Of a stretch of DNA of 64,000 bases, positions 33,689-42,696 are shown in pieces; the stretch's first letter is position 1, and each line of letters opens with the position of its first letter. Location: NCBI RefSeq assembly GCF_018967865.2, contig NZ_JAHLZY020000001.1, positions 62,001-126,000 on the forward strand. Reading direction: 5' to 3'. This stretch comes from Hymenobacter siberiensis. GTDB lineage: Bacteria > Bacteroidota > Bacteroidia > Cytophagales > Hymenobacteraceae. The notes under the pieces are model-generated. The model saw only the letters and a list, made by a program, of their open reading frames with translations, had not been told where the DNA came from and did no database searches. The position numbers were made by a program, and so were the translations under genes.

Positions 33689-35233
33689 CTACCGTGCCGC
33701 CGCCAGCGACTGCATACCGGCGTAGTAGTACAGCTCGGCCCGCGACTTCTCGTAGCTGGCCCGCAGGCTTTCCTGCTTAATGCGCAGGTCGATAAGCTTG
33801 GTTTCGCGGGCGTTGATGAGGAAGATGGTGCTTTCGCCCAGCTCAAACTTCTGCAGCTCGGCTTGCAACAAAAGGCGCTGGTTGGCAATGGTTTGGGCTT
33901 GCAGGGCCAGCTGGCGCTCGTAGGCCCGTAGGGTATTGAACACAGTGTTGACCTGCGTGACGATGGTGCGCTGGCTCTGCTGGCGCTCCAGGGCGACTTC
34001 CTTCAACTGAATACGGGTGTATTGCAGCTTGCCGCGCTCGGCGCGCAGGAACAGCGGAAAGGCAAAATCGACGCCCACCTTATAGTTGTCGCGGCCGAAA
34101 TTGTAGGCGGCGGGCACTTCCGACTGGTAAAAATTACCCTGGCTCAGCAGCACGCCGCTCACGTTGAGCTTGGGCTTCAGCATTTCGCGGCGGTACCGCT
34201 CCTCAATGCCCAGCTGGCTGATTTTGGCTTCGAGCTTGCGCAGCGTGGGGTGCTGGGCGGCGGCAAAATCGGCGAGGCGGGCCAGCTCGGCGCGGCTCAC
34301 ACTGTCGAGCGATGGTACCTGGGGAATAGCGTAGGCGGGCAGCTCGGCGGGCTGGCCGGCGGGCGTCCAGAGGTGGTTGGAGAGGATGAGGCGGGCGTTT
34401 TGCAGGTCTACGCGCAGCTGCTCGGCCTGCACCTGGCGGTCCTGCACAGTAATCTGGGCCTCTACCGAGTCGATGGGGGCCTGGTCGCCAATCTGGGCGC
34501 GGCGGACGGTACCCTGGAAGCGCCGGTCGGCTAGTGCCACGCCTTCCTCAATAAGGGCGGCCTGCCGGAAGGTGTAGTACCAGTTCCAGTAGTCTTTGGC
34601 GGCCTGCAGCCACACTTCGTTTATCTGCTTCACGCGTTCGGCTTCGGCAGCGCCTTGCAGCACGCGGGCCTGGCGCAGGGTGCTGCGGCGGGCGTCAATC
34701 AGCAGCCCCGCCCCGATAGGTACCGATAGGCCGATACCAGCCAAGCCTTGGCCGGAAGTGCGGCTTTCGGGATTTACGTAGGTGCCCACGTAACGGTCGT
34801 AGCTGGCTTTCAGGTCGATGCCGCCGGGCCAGAGCGGGATTTTCAGCTCGTTGCCCCAGTTGTTGTAGTAGTCGGTGCCGCCAAACTGCTTGCGGTAGAA
34901 ATCGGCCCCCAGCTTGGGGTCGAAGCCGCCCCGGGCCTGCAGCACCTGACTGCGGGCCTCGTCGCTGAGCAGGGCCGCCTGCTTCACGATGGGATGGTTG
35001 GCAAATACCAGGTCGGCCAGGTTTTGCAGCGAGAATACCCGCGCCGTATCGCCGGGCGCAGCAATGCTCAGCTGCGTGGTTTGCAGGGGTGCTTTTTCCA
35101 GCCCCGCGCGGCGTTCGGGCAGGGCAGGGGTTTGGGCGAAGGCCGGGGTAGTGCAGGCGGCCAGCAGCAGCCAAAGCAGCCAGCGGCTACTGCGTTGGGG
35201 TTGGGAAAGCCTGTTGGATATGAATGATAACAT
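33689..35233 (-). CDS. TolC family outer-membrane protein
   Basis: The 514-residue protein has a long signal peptide (RWLLWLLLAACTTPAFAQ) and the TolC helical repeats, including ANHPIVKQAALLSDEARSQV and QLALQAQTIANQRLLLQAEL. It also has a central segment (GADFYRKQFGGTDYYNNWGN) typical of a Bacteroidota TolC subgroup. It is the third gene of an exporter operon with HlyD and an ABC membrane protein upstream. It would form the outer-membrane exit channel. It differs clearly from the TolC at 9677-11041. Confidence 0.9.
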   Translation of the reverse strand: MLSFISNRLSQPQRSSRWLLWLLLAACTTPAFAQTPALPERRAGLEKAPLQTTQLSIAAPGDTARVFSLQNLADLVFANHPIVKQAALLSDEARSQVLQARGGFDPKLGADFYRKQFGGTDYYNNWGNELKIPLWPGGIDLKASYDRYVGTYVNPESRTSGQGLAGIGLSVPIGAGLLIDARRSTLRQARVLQGAAEAERVKQINEVWLQAAKDYWNWYYTFRQAALIEEGVALADRRFQGTVRRAQIGDQAPIDSVEAQITVQDRQVQAEQLRVDLQNARLILSNHLWTPAGQPAELPAYAIPQVPSLDSVSRAELARLADFAAAQHPTLRKLEAKISQLGIEERYRREMLKPKLNVSGVLLSQGNFYQSEVPAAYNFGRDNYKVGVDFAFPLFLRAERGKLQYTRIQLKEVALERQQSQRTIVTQVNTVFNTLRAYERQLALQAQTIANQRLLLQAELQKFELGESTIFLINARETKLIDLRIKQESLRASYEKSRAELYYYAGMQSLAAAR

Positions 35234-35269
35234 CTTGATTTATAGAATTCGTATTGCGCGACCGGTTCA

Positions 35270-35361
35270 CCTCACCCCTACCGGGCACGGCCCCTAGCCC
35301 CCGCTCCCGTGGAGAGGGGGCTAACATGAGAACCTAACGGCTCTGGGGGTAAGGAGTGAGG
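35270..35361. repeat. Intergenic inverted repeat between hlyD and tolC of the exporter operon
   Basis: The outer arms CCTCACCCCTACC and GGTAAGGAGTGAGG pair imperfectly. The inner stem TAGCCCCC/GGGGGCTA is perfect. The right arm abuts the HlyD stop codon. Confidence 0.6.
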
Positions 35362-36726
35362 TTACTTCCCGCCTTTCACCGGCGTCACGTCGGGCTCGGT
35401 GTCCAGCGTAGGGGGGAAGCCGTTGAGCTGCCGCCAGATTTCGTACCATACGGGCACCGAATCAAGAATGACCCAGCCCTGCACGCCCGAACCCAGGCGC
35501 AGCTGACGCGGCCAACGCTTGTCGCCGGCCTGGGGCTGGGCGGGGCGCACCAGCAGGCGGTACTTGCCGCCGCCGCTGCTCACCACGTCAATCACCGATA
35601 CGAAGCCGCCGAACGTGCCCACGGCCGCCGAGGGCCAGCCCGAAAACTGAATGGCCGGCCAGCCATCAAATTGCAGCCGCACCTGCCGTCCATGCTGAAT
35701 GAGCGGCACATCCATGGCCCGCACGTACATCTCGGCCGCCAGCAGCGGCGAGTCGGGCTGCAGCGTGGCAATGGATTCGCCCTCCTTAATAGTCTCGCCG
35801 ATGCCGGCCTTCAGGGCCCGCACGATGTAGCCCGTCTGGGGCGCCCGCACCACGTATAGGCCGCGCCGGACCATCACGTTGCCGATTTTGTTGCGTAGCG
35901 CGGCCACTTCGCCCTCCGAGCTGGCCTGGCTCGACACGGCCGAGCTACGGTCCGACATCGTTTTGGCCAGGTCCTGGCCGTATTTGGCGCGCAGGTTCGA
36001 TAGTTCGATGCTGGCGTTGGCCAGGCTTTGCTGACTGCTGGCCAGCTTGTTGCGCTGGGCCGTCACCTTGGCTAGGTCTTCCTGCAGCTTCAGGCGGCGG
36101 GTTTCAATGTCAGTGAGCGAGAACAGACCGTTTTTGTAGCCGTCCTCGTAGCGAACCAGGCGGGCCTGGCTGGTCTGGTAGAAATTCTGCACGGCCACAA
36201 GGTCGGCGCGGTCGCTGGCCAGGGTGTTTTCAGCCTGCTCCACACGGTTGCGAGCCGATGATAGCTGCACTTCCAGGGTGGTGCGCAGCGCGGCCAGCTG
36301 CTGGTTGGTGGCATTAATTTTGGCGGTGTTGGCGGCCACGTTGCCGCGCTTGGCGGCCAGCTGCTCGCTCAGGCGCTCGGGCAGGTTGGGGTCGAAGTAT
36401 TCATCCTTTATTTCGGAGATGGTGAGCAGCGTATCGCCCTTGCGCACCAGCTGGCCCTCGCGCACGTTCCAGTGCTCGATGCGGCCGGCAATCTGGTTCT
36501 GCACGTTCTGGGGGCGGTCCTGCGGGGTGAGGGCCGTGAGCGAGCCCGCGCCGTAAATCGTCTGCCGCCAGGGCAGAAACAGCGCAATCAGAAACAGGAT
36601 GCCTACCACCAGCAGGATGCGGCTCAGCCGGCGGCTGCCATTGGTACGCAGCAGCTCGGGGCGCGACTGCCGAGGCACCTTTTCCCAAACTTCTTCGGGT
36701 ACGTGCTGGTTTGAAAGATTAAGCAT
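35362..36726 (-). CDS. HlyD family periplasmic adaptor
   Basis: The 454-residue protein has a cytoplasmic tail, one membrane segment (ILLVVGILFLIALFLPW near 37), a lipoyl half (NQIAGRIEHWNVREGQLVRKG near 78), a long coiled-coil hairpin (about 125-290), the second lipoyl half (YVVRAPQTGYIVRALKAG near 300) and a beta-barrel. This is the adaptor of a type I secretion-like exporter. Its ATG overlaps the end of the ABC membrane gene by eight bases (ATGCTTAA), a tight arrangement that suggests coupled translation and a stable complex. Confidence 0.92.
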   Translation of the reverse strand: MLNLSNQHVPEEVWEKVPRQSRPELLRTNGSRRLSRILLVVGILFLIALFLPWRQTIYGAGSLTALTPQDRPQNVQNQIAGRIEHWNVREGQLVRKGDTLLTISEIKDEYFDPNLPERLSEQLAAKRGNVAANTAKINATNQQLAALRTTLEVQLSSARNRVEQAENTLASDRADLVAVQNFYQTSQARLVRYEDGYKNGLFSLTDIETRRLKLQEDLAKVTAQRNKLASSQQSLANASIELSNLRAKYGQDLAKTMSDRSSAVSSQASSEGEVAALRNKIGNVMVRRGLYVVRAPQTGYIVRALKAGIGETIKEGESIATLQPDSPLLAAEMYVRAMDVPLIQHGRQVRLQFDGWPAIQFSGWPSAAVGTFGGFVSVIDVVSSGGGKYRLLVRPAQPQAGDKRWPRQLRLGSGVQGWVILDSVPVWYEIWRQLNGFPPTLDTEPDVTPVKGGK

Positions 36727-37732
36727 GACCGATAGGAGCGTGTTGAAGGTCGAGGGGCAGGTCGGTGACGGCCGCCATTTTTTCCACCCCCGTCAGAATA
36801 TCGAAAATGGTGCCCACGCCCGTCATCAGCTTCTCAATCGAGCCGCTGATTTGGACGATGAGGACCTCGGCGGCCACAAACTGGCCCAGCGTCATCTGGC
36901 GCGATACCACGAACAGCGTGCCCGCCACCAGCAGCCCCGCCGTGAGTACCGTGCGCAGGGCTGTGGCGTAGCCGTAATACGTCTTCAGCACATGAAAGTG
37001 GGCATTGCGGGCGTGCAGGTAGCTGGCGGTCAGCTCGTCGGCCCGGGTCAGGGCCTCGTCTTGCTGGGCGTGGCTGGCGCGCACTTCGGGCAGGCGGCCG
37101 GCCACTTGCTCCAGCCAATCCACCAGCTCGTATTTGTAGGCCGATTCGGCAATGCTGGTGCGCAGCGCGCCCCGGTAGTTCAGGGCATAAATGAGGAGGA
37201 GGGCAATGATGGTGAACAAACCCAGGGCAATAAAAATGGGATGATAGAATGCCAGCACCAGCACCCCAAACAGGATTTGCATGCCCGCAAACATCAGGTC
37301 AATCAGCAGCTTGGTGAGGCCCTTCTGCACCGTGAGCACGTCGAAAAAACGGTTCACCAGCTCCTGCGGGTTCTGGCCTTCCAGGGCTTCGGGCTTGATG
37401 CGCGGCAGGCGGTAGGCAAACTCAATGGCCGCCTTGGCAAACAGGCGCTGCTCAATGGCCTCCACCATGGTGAGCTGCCCGATAAGCAGCACGCTGGCCA
37501 GCAGCACCCCGCCCACCACCACGGCAATGAGCAGGTAGGTCGAGCCGAACACGGCCCCCGTCGAAACCAGGTTGAAAACGGCCTGCGTGCCCAGCGGCAG
37601 CGACAGACTGACGACGCCCGCCACCACGGCGTACCAAATGATGTGGCGAATCGTATTGCGCTCGGTATCGAGCATCCGCATCAGCCGTTGCCACGGCGTG
37701 GGCGGCGGAAAAGCACCAGCATGTGAAGCCAT
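36719..37732 (-). CDS. ABC exporter membrane domain without a nucleotide-binding domain
   Basis: The 337-residue protein has the six-helix exporter fold of type I secretion ABC proteins: WYAVVAGVVSLSLPLGTQAV, LLIAVVVGGVLLASVLLIG, LMFAGMQILFGVLVLAFYHP, IFIALGLFTIIALLLIYAL, plus two later helices. It contains the coupling region TVQKGLTKLLIDL and ends right after GVEKMAAVTDLPLDLQHAPIGHA. In full-length relatives an ATPase with Walker A, ABC signature and Walker B follows this point. Here there is none, and no ATPase gene lies nearby. The start is placed at MASHAGAF; an in-frame ATG at 37795 would add 21 residues. Confidence 0.85.
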   Translation of the reverse strand: MASHAGAFPPPTPWQRLMRMLDTERNTIRHIIWYAVVAGVVSLSLPLGTQAVFNLVSTGAVFGSTYLLIAVVVGGVLLASVLLIGQLTMVEAIEQRLFAKAAIEFAYRLPRIKPEALEGQNPQELVNRFFDVLTVQKGLTKLLIDLMFAGMQILFGVLVLAFYHPIFIALGLFTIIALLLIYALNYRGALRTSIAESAYKYELVDWLEQVAGRLPEVRASHAQQDEALTRADELTASYLHARNAHFHVLKTYYGYATALRTVLTAGLLVAGTLFVVSRQMTLGQFVAAEVLIVQISGSIEKLMTGVGTIFDILTGVEKMAAVTDLPLDLQHAPIGHA

Positions 37733-37906
37733 TAAGAGGGGTAAAAAAGTGGAAGTACGTGCGCGCAGCCCGGAGACCGGGGCTGCAAAATTCATTCCTT
37801 AAATTAGCGTTTCAATATCTTTGTTATGGGTTTTCGCCAAATTAATACCCTTTTAACCAGTCATTAATGCCGCTTTAATTTCGCCTCCCGCCCTTCACCG
37901 CGCACC

Positions 37907-37943
37907 AAAAAGCCGCCTCACAATCATTTCGAGGCGGCTTTTT
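37907..37943. terminator. Terminator between AsmA and the exporter operon
   Basis: AAAAAGCCGCCTC (37907-37919) pairs perfectly with GAGGCGGCTTTTT (37931-37943). The U tract suits the AsmA transcript, read on the minus strand, as well as the opposite direction. Confidence 0.8.
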
Positions 37944-37962
37944 AGTGCGTATTCCAACCGCT

Positions 37963-40900
37963 TTATTTTTTGGTAGTATCGGCGGGCTCCACCGGCTTGG
38001 GCTTGGGCTTCGGCTTGTTGAACAGGCTGTTGAAGCCCTTCGATAATTGCTCCCGGGCCTTGTTGGCCGCGTCGATGCGCTGCTGCTGCTTGTCTTTGGC
38101 GGCTTGGGAGGCGGCCTCCTCGGGCGTCTGGCCGGCGCGGCGCACGCTGTCCTCCTTGCTCACGACGCGGGGCTTGACGCCCAGCAGGTCGAGGGCTTTT
38201 TGCTTGGCCACGTTTTGCACCAGGGTTTTGCCCTGGTCCTTCATGCTGCCGCTGGTCAGCTTCACCACCGGGCTGCTCACGGTGCCGCCAATGTTGAGGC
38301 CCAGCGTCACGCGGTCGGTGCCCTGAATGTTGCTCACGCCCGTGAGGCGCGTGAGCTGGCTGCTCATGGCCGTGCCCAGCTTGCCGGTGGGCACGTTCAG
38401 GGACGTGACGTACGAGAGCACTCCCGCCAGGCTGTTCGAGCCGCCGATGTTCATCTTCACGTCGCCGATGGTCAGGTCGAAGGGTTGCACCACTAGGTTG
38501 CCATCCACGATGTTAGCCTGGATTTTCTTGTCCACCACCAGCAGGGTTTTCAGCTCGGGCAGGGTGGTCAGACTGGCAATTTTGGTCATCACCTCCGATT
38601 GGTTGATGGCGGCCCGCACCACGTCGAACACGCCCTTGCCCGTGAGCGTGGCCAGGTTCGGGAACATATCCGGTCCCATCTCGCCGCTCACGTTGAACGT
38701 GGTGCCGAAGATGCCCTCCACCTGGCTGGCCAGCGGCACCAGCGTCTTAATGGTGTTGAAGGCCGAAAAGGCTTTCTGAAAGCTCAGGTTATTGATTTTC
38801 AGGCCGAAGTCAAATTTCGGGTGCGCCAAATCCTTGCTACTGTAGCTGCCCGTGGTGCCAAAGCTGCCCCCCAACGTATTAAACGTGAGGTTTTTGAGCG
38901 TCGCCGTCTGGTCTTTCACCGTCACAATACCCTTGGCGTCGGTCAGCTTCAGGTTGTCGTAGGTCACGTTGTCGACGTGGCTGTTCAGCACCAAATCGAA
39001 GAATTTCGGAATCTGCAGCACGCCGTTGGCCTTGGCCGGGGCCGCGCCGCCGGTGGCCGTGGGCTTGGCCGATACCTCATCCACCATCCACTCGTTCACG
39101 TTGAAATTGCGCGAGTTCACCGTCAGGTTGCCTTTCAGCGACTGCCCCGGCGTGAAGAGGTAGCCCAGGTAGTTGCTGATGGTGCCCGACGCCGCAAAGT
39201 CGGAGCTACCGGCCACGCCGTTCACGCCTTGCAGCGCAATCTGGTTGTTGTTGAAGATAGCCGTGCCGCTGCTGATTTTCACACCCTGCGGTAGGTCCTT
39301 GCTCTTGTAGGTCACGTTGCTGGCCCGCACCGTGCCGCTGGCCACCACGTTCTGGTAGCGGCCGGCATCCACGTCGGCCATGTTGCCCTTGGCGGCAATG
39401 TCGCCGGCCACGCGGCCCGTCACGGTCATGCCTTTCAAGGGGAAAATCTTCGTGATTTTGGTCAAATCCACCGTGCCGCGCACGTTGGCGTCAAATACCG
39501 GCTTGTCGATATTGTGCGCGCTCAGGCGGCCTTCCAGCGGCTCGCCTTCCAGCACCATCTTAAACTGCGGCAGGTTTATCTGGGTATCGTTCACCTGGCC
39601 CGTGGTGTTCACCACCGTACCGCTCAGGTTAATGTTCTCAATCGGGGCCGGAAACCGGGCCGATTTCACGTAGCCGTTGGCCAGTCGAATGGCCGCGTTC
39701 ACCACCGGCATCTGCGTTTTCGAGTAGATGCCCTTGGCCGTGCCGTCCACAAAAAACTGCCCGCGCATGGCCAAATCCTTCACCGGGTACACTTTCAGGG
39801 CCTCCTGAAGGTTCACGTTGGCCTTCACGCGGCCGTCCACCTTCATCGGGTTCAGCCCATCAATGGCCATATTGCCATCAATCGGGTCGGGGCCGAGGTC
39901 GAGGTGGAACTTCGGGATGTTGATTTTCACGTCATTGGTCACGCCCGTGGGGTTGTCCACCTTCATGGTCAGGTTGATGTTTTTGGCCGCCTGGGGCAGC
40001 TCGGGGTACTTGAACTGGCCGTTGGTCACGGTCAGGTTCACGCCGTAGCCGGGCAGGTGGTCGGCATTCTGCACGCCCTTGGCAAAGCCGTCAAACGCCA
40101 CTTTGCCGCTGGTTTCAATGTTCTTAAACTTGTCGGTATAAGCGCCCGGCACCAGGCTGAGCAGGGTTTTGAAATCCGTTTCCAGCGCCTTGAAGGTAAT
40201 GTCGTAGGTAATGTCCGTGGCATTGGGCAACCCAATGGCACCCGCGAAGCTGAACGGGAAGTCGTTGAGCTTAAATTTATTATCCTTGAACGTATACAGG
40301 CTCTTGTTCAGGTCCATGTTCAGGGTCACATCGGCGTCTAGCTTCTTATCCGTCACGTACGCCACGTTGTTGTAACTCATGTCGAGGTCGGTGGCGGTGG
40401 TCTGCGAAGTCATGTCGAACACGTTGCTAGCGAAGTCGCCGCTGCCGGTGTGGTTCACGCCCCGGGCCTCCATGCGGAAGGGCAGGGTCAGGTCCTCGTA
40501 ACGCAGGTGGCCATCGGTCAGCTTCCACTTCTTAATGGCCAAGCTCACCTGGCTGGTATCCTGGCCCTTGGCCGCGGCGGCCGAGTCCGAAATTATCATA
40601 TCCCAGTTGGCCAGGCCGCTTTTCAGGCGGCGCAGGCTCAGGTCGGGCTGCTCCAGCTCCACGTTATTAATCTTGATTTCCTGGCCCCTTATTACCGTCA
40701 TCACGTCCAGGCCCACGCGCAGGCTGGGCAGGTAGGCCAGCGTATCGCGGCTGAACGAGTCAAGCCCAATTATGCGCAGGTTCTTGATATCCAGCGTCAA
40801 ATCCGGAAAGGAATGAAACACGCTCACGTCAATATCGGCCGGATTGTAGAGCACCTTGGCCCGCACGCGCTGCGCAATCTGCTTATCGGCCACGGCCCGC

Positions 40901-40989
40901 AGCTTGTCTTTAAACAGAAACGGAGCAGCAATGGCCGCCACCACCAGCACGACAACCAAGGCCAGCAACCCCAACAAAATCTTTCGCAT
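37963..40989 (-). CDS. AsmA family inner-membrane-anchored protein
   Basis: The 1008-residue protein starts with a membrane anchor (MRKILLGLLALVVVLVVAA) and continues as a long run of beta-strands with the AsmA N-terminal pattern VLYNPADIDVSVFHSFPDLT and IKNLRIIGLDSF. An AsmA_2 region near the C-terminus includes FGTTFNVSGEMGPDMFPNLA. Such proteins resemble bridge-like lipid carriers and probably move phospholipids between membranes. The C-terminal 90 residues are Lys/Gln/Pro-rich. The start matches a promoter placed 30 bases upstream; an earlier ATG (41022) falls at the predicted transcription start. Confidence 0.92.
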   Translation of the reverse strand: MRKILLGLLALVVVLVVAAIAAPFLFKDKLRAVADKQIAQRVRAKVLYNPADIDVSVFHSFPDLTLDIKNLRIIGLDSFSRDTLAYLPSLRVGLDVMTVIRGQEIKINNVELEQPDLSLRRLKSGLANWDMIISDSAAAAKGQDTSQVSLAIKKWKLTDGHLRYEDLTLPFRMEARGVNHTGSGDFASNVFDMTSQTTATDLDMSYNNVAYVTDKKLDADVTLNMDLNKSLYTFKDNKFKLNDFPFSFAGAIGLPNATDITYDITFKALETDFKTLLSLVPGAYTDKFKNIETSGKVAFDGFAKGVQNADHLPGYGVNLTVTNGQFKYPELPQAAKNINLTMKVDNPTGVTNDVKINIPKFHLDLGPDPIDGNMAIDGLNPMKVDGRVKANVNLQEALKVYPVKDLAMRGQFFVDGTAKGIYSKTQMPVVNAAIRLANGYVKSARFPAPIENINLSGTVVNTTGQVNDTQINLPQFKMVLEGEPLEGRLSAHNIDKPVFDANVRGTVDLTKITKIFPLKGMTVTGRVAGDIAAKGNMADVDAGRYQNVVASGTVRASNVTYKSKDLPQGVKISSGTAIFNNNQIALQGVNGVAGSSDFAASGTISNYLGYLFTPGQSLKGNLTVNSRNFNVNEWMVDEVSAKPTATGGAAPAKANGVLQIPKFFDLVLNSHVDNVTYDNLKLTDAKGIVTVKDQTATLKNLTFNTLGGSFGTTGSYSSKDLAHPKFDFGLKINNLSFQKAFSAFNTIKTLVPLASQVEGIFGTTFNVSGEMGPDMFPNLATLTGKGVFDVVRAAINQSEVMTKIASLTTLPELKTLLVVDKKIQANIVDGNLVVQPFDLTIGDVKMNIGGSNSLAGVLSYVTSLNVPTGKLGTAMSSQLTRLTGVSNIQGTDRVTLGLNIGGTVSSPVVKLTSGSMKDQGKTLVQNVAKQKALDLLGVKPRVVSKEDSVRRAGQTPEEAASQAAKDKQQQRIDAANKAREQLSKGFNSLFNKPKPKPKPVEPADTTKK

Positions 40990-41019
40990 AGCAAGTGCTT
41001 TTAGATGAATGAATTCCAA

Positions 41020-41027
41020 CAAAGGTA
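41020..41027 (-). promoter_or_regulatory. -7 element TACCTTTG for the AsmA gene
   Basis: An exact match on the minus strand, about 30 bases before the ATG at 40989. Confidence 0.55.
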
Positions 41028-41242
41028 AAACGCTGGATGTGCCACAATTTGAGGCAAAATCGACGAGCGGCCCGTTTTAATCGAGCGGTAATAACGGCGA
41101 TAGGCTCAACATTTGGCGGCGATGCCACTCGGTTCGTCCTTCACCAAGACCAACTATTTAGGCTCTCCTATCAAAAAAGTGAAATTATTAGATTAGATTA
41201 TTCATAAATAATTATCTAATTATTCTACAGCAATTTCTGCAC
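41028..41242. other. AT-rich intergenic region between the AsmA and OmpA genes
   Basis: Upstream sequences for the divergent genes. The part at 41170-41230 is very AT-rich, with repeated TTATTAGATTAGATTATTC and TAATTATCTAATTATTC words, suggesting a protein-binding or easily melted upstream region. No gene is seen. Confidence 0.5.
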
Positions 41243-41250
41243 TATCTTTG
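41243..41250 (+). promoter_or_regulatory. -7 element TATCTTTG for the OmpA gene
   Basis: An exact TAnnTTTG match preceded by AT-rich DNA, leaving a leader of about 120 nt before the ATG at 41376. Confidence 0.5.
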
Positions 41251-41375
41251 GCCTAGGGTGAATAATTTGGGCATCTATTTGGTGTCAGGCACCTATTCAA
41301 ACTGCTCGAATAAAGCCAGCAGCCGGCCATTGCCCATCTATCTACTTATATACCAAAACCTTGCTTTTTCTGACC

Positions 41376-42617
41376 ATGGTTTTACGCCCCTATTTCTGCA
41401 TTCATATAAAGCGTTTTTTACCAGCTATTCCTTTGGTCGTGCTGGGGTGGCTACTGGGAGCGGCCCAGCCCGCCCAAGCCCAAAATCCGGCCATGAGCCT
41501 GATGGGCAGCGTGCAATCCGATTCGCAGGCCCCCCTGCCGGGCGCGGCCATCACCGTCATCCACCTGCCGTCCGGCGTGCGCCACGCCGCCGCTACCGAT
41601 GCGGCCGGCCGCTTCATGGTCGCCAATCTCATGGTGGGCGGCCCGTACCTGATACGGGTGGGCGAGGGCGGCTACCGCCCGCAGACGGTCGAGAATATTT
41701 TCCTCGAAACCGGCAAAACCACCAACTTCACCGTCACGCTGAACAAGCTCAGCGATGCACCCGGCAAAGCCAGCAGCCGCAACAACGCCCCCAGCGCCCC
41801 CACGCTGGCCCTAGCCGATGAAGCCGTAATAGGCGGCCCCGTACTGGTATCCACCCTCAGCGGTGCCCCGCGCCCTGCACCCGCTGCGGCCAGCACCAAG
41901 CCCACCGCCAGCCACGCCACGAGCAAGGCCGCCCCAGTGCCCGCGCCAGCTGCAGCCCCGCCCATGCCGGCCGCTTTGGCGCCAGCTCCCGCTCCCACTA
42001 CCCCGGCAGCAGCTGCAGCCCCCGCCACGGAACGGTACCCGCGCTACAGCCGCTACCCTGCCCGCCGCCCAGCTACCCGCGTGGCTGACCCCATCGTGCC
42101 GGGTCATTTTGATGCCAAAACCGGCAACTACTTATACGAAACCGGCCAGCCTACCACCCTAAAGCTGCCCGGCAGCGGAGCCATCTCGAACGTGGGAGCC
42201 AATTCCACCGAAAGCTACCTGTTCCGCTTCCTGAGCAACCCGCAGGTGCAGGTCGACTCCGTGGACCTGACCCGGGGCTGGTACAATTTTGACCGGGTAT
42301 ATTTTGAAGCCGGCAAGGCCACGCTCACGCCCGAGTCTATCAGCCAGTTGCGCAACATCGCCAAGCTGCTGCGCGCCTACCCCAAAGCCCGCATCAAACT
42401 CGGTGGCTACACCGACGATACGGGCAACGACAAGGTAAACAAAGAATTGAGTGAAGCCCGTGCCCGCACGGCCTGGGCCAGCCTGGTCGAGATGGGCATC
42501 AGCGCCACCCGCCTCGACGCCCGCGGCTACGGCCCCAACTACTCCATCTCCTCCAATGCCACTGAGGAAGGCCGCGCCATGAACCGCCGCCTGAGCGTGA
42601 AAGTGCTGCAGAAATGA
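41376..42617 (+). CDS. OmpA family protein with carboxypeptidase-regulatory-like N-terminal domain
   Basis: The 413-residue protein has a signal peptide (KRFLPAIPLVVLGWLLGAA, cleavage near AQAQ). A CarboxypepD_reg-like beta-sandwich follows (GSVQSDSQAPLPGAAITVIH, DAAGRFMVANLMVGGPY, about 45-120). A Pro/Ala-rich linker of about 100 residues (APAAAPPMPAALAPAPAP) leads to a C-terminal OmpA domain (about 300-413) with FDRVYFEAGKATLTPES and LGGYTDDTGNDKVNKELSEA. The linker could span the periplasm or the peptidoglycan layer. It lies just upstream of PorP/SprF and gldJ, so a role near the gliding/type IX machinery is possible. Confidence 0.9.
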   Translation: MVLRPYFCIHIKRFLPAIPLVVLGWLLGAAQPAQAQNPAMSLMGSVQSDSQAPLPGAAITVIHLPSGVRHAAATDAAGRFMVANLMVGGPYLIRVGEGGYRPQTVENIFLETGKTTNFTVTLNKLSDAPGKASSRNNAPSAPTLALADEAVIGGPVLVSTLSGAPRPAPAAASTKPTASHATSKAAPVPAPAAAPPMPAALAPAPAPTTPAAAAAPATERYPRYSRYPARRPATRVADPIVPGHFDAKTGNYLYETGQPTTLKLPGSGAISNVGANSTESYLFRFLSNPQVQVDSVDLTRGWYNFDRVYFEAGKATLTPESISQLRNIAKLLRAYPKARIKLGGYTDDTGNDKVNKELSEARARTAWASLVEMGISATRLDARGYGPNYSISSNATEEGRAMNRRLSVKVLQK

Positions 42618-42652
42618 GCTCCTGCCATTCCGGCCTTCGCGGGGCCGGGACG

Positions 42653-42660
42653 TATCTTCG
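42653..42660 (+). promoter_or_regulatory. -7 element TATCTTCG for porP/sprF
   Basis: One mismatch to TAnnTTTG, 37 bases before the start codon at 42697. Confidence 0.45.
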
Positions 42661-42696
42661 CCAGGTCGGTGCACTAATTCGCGCCAGCCTGGCGTT

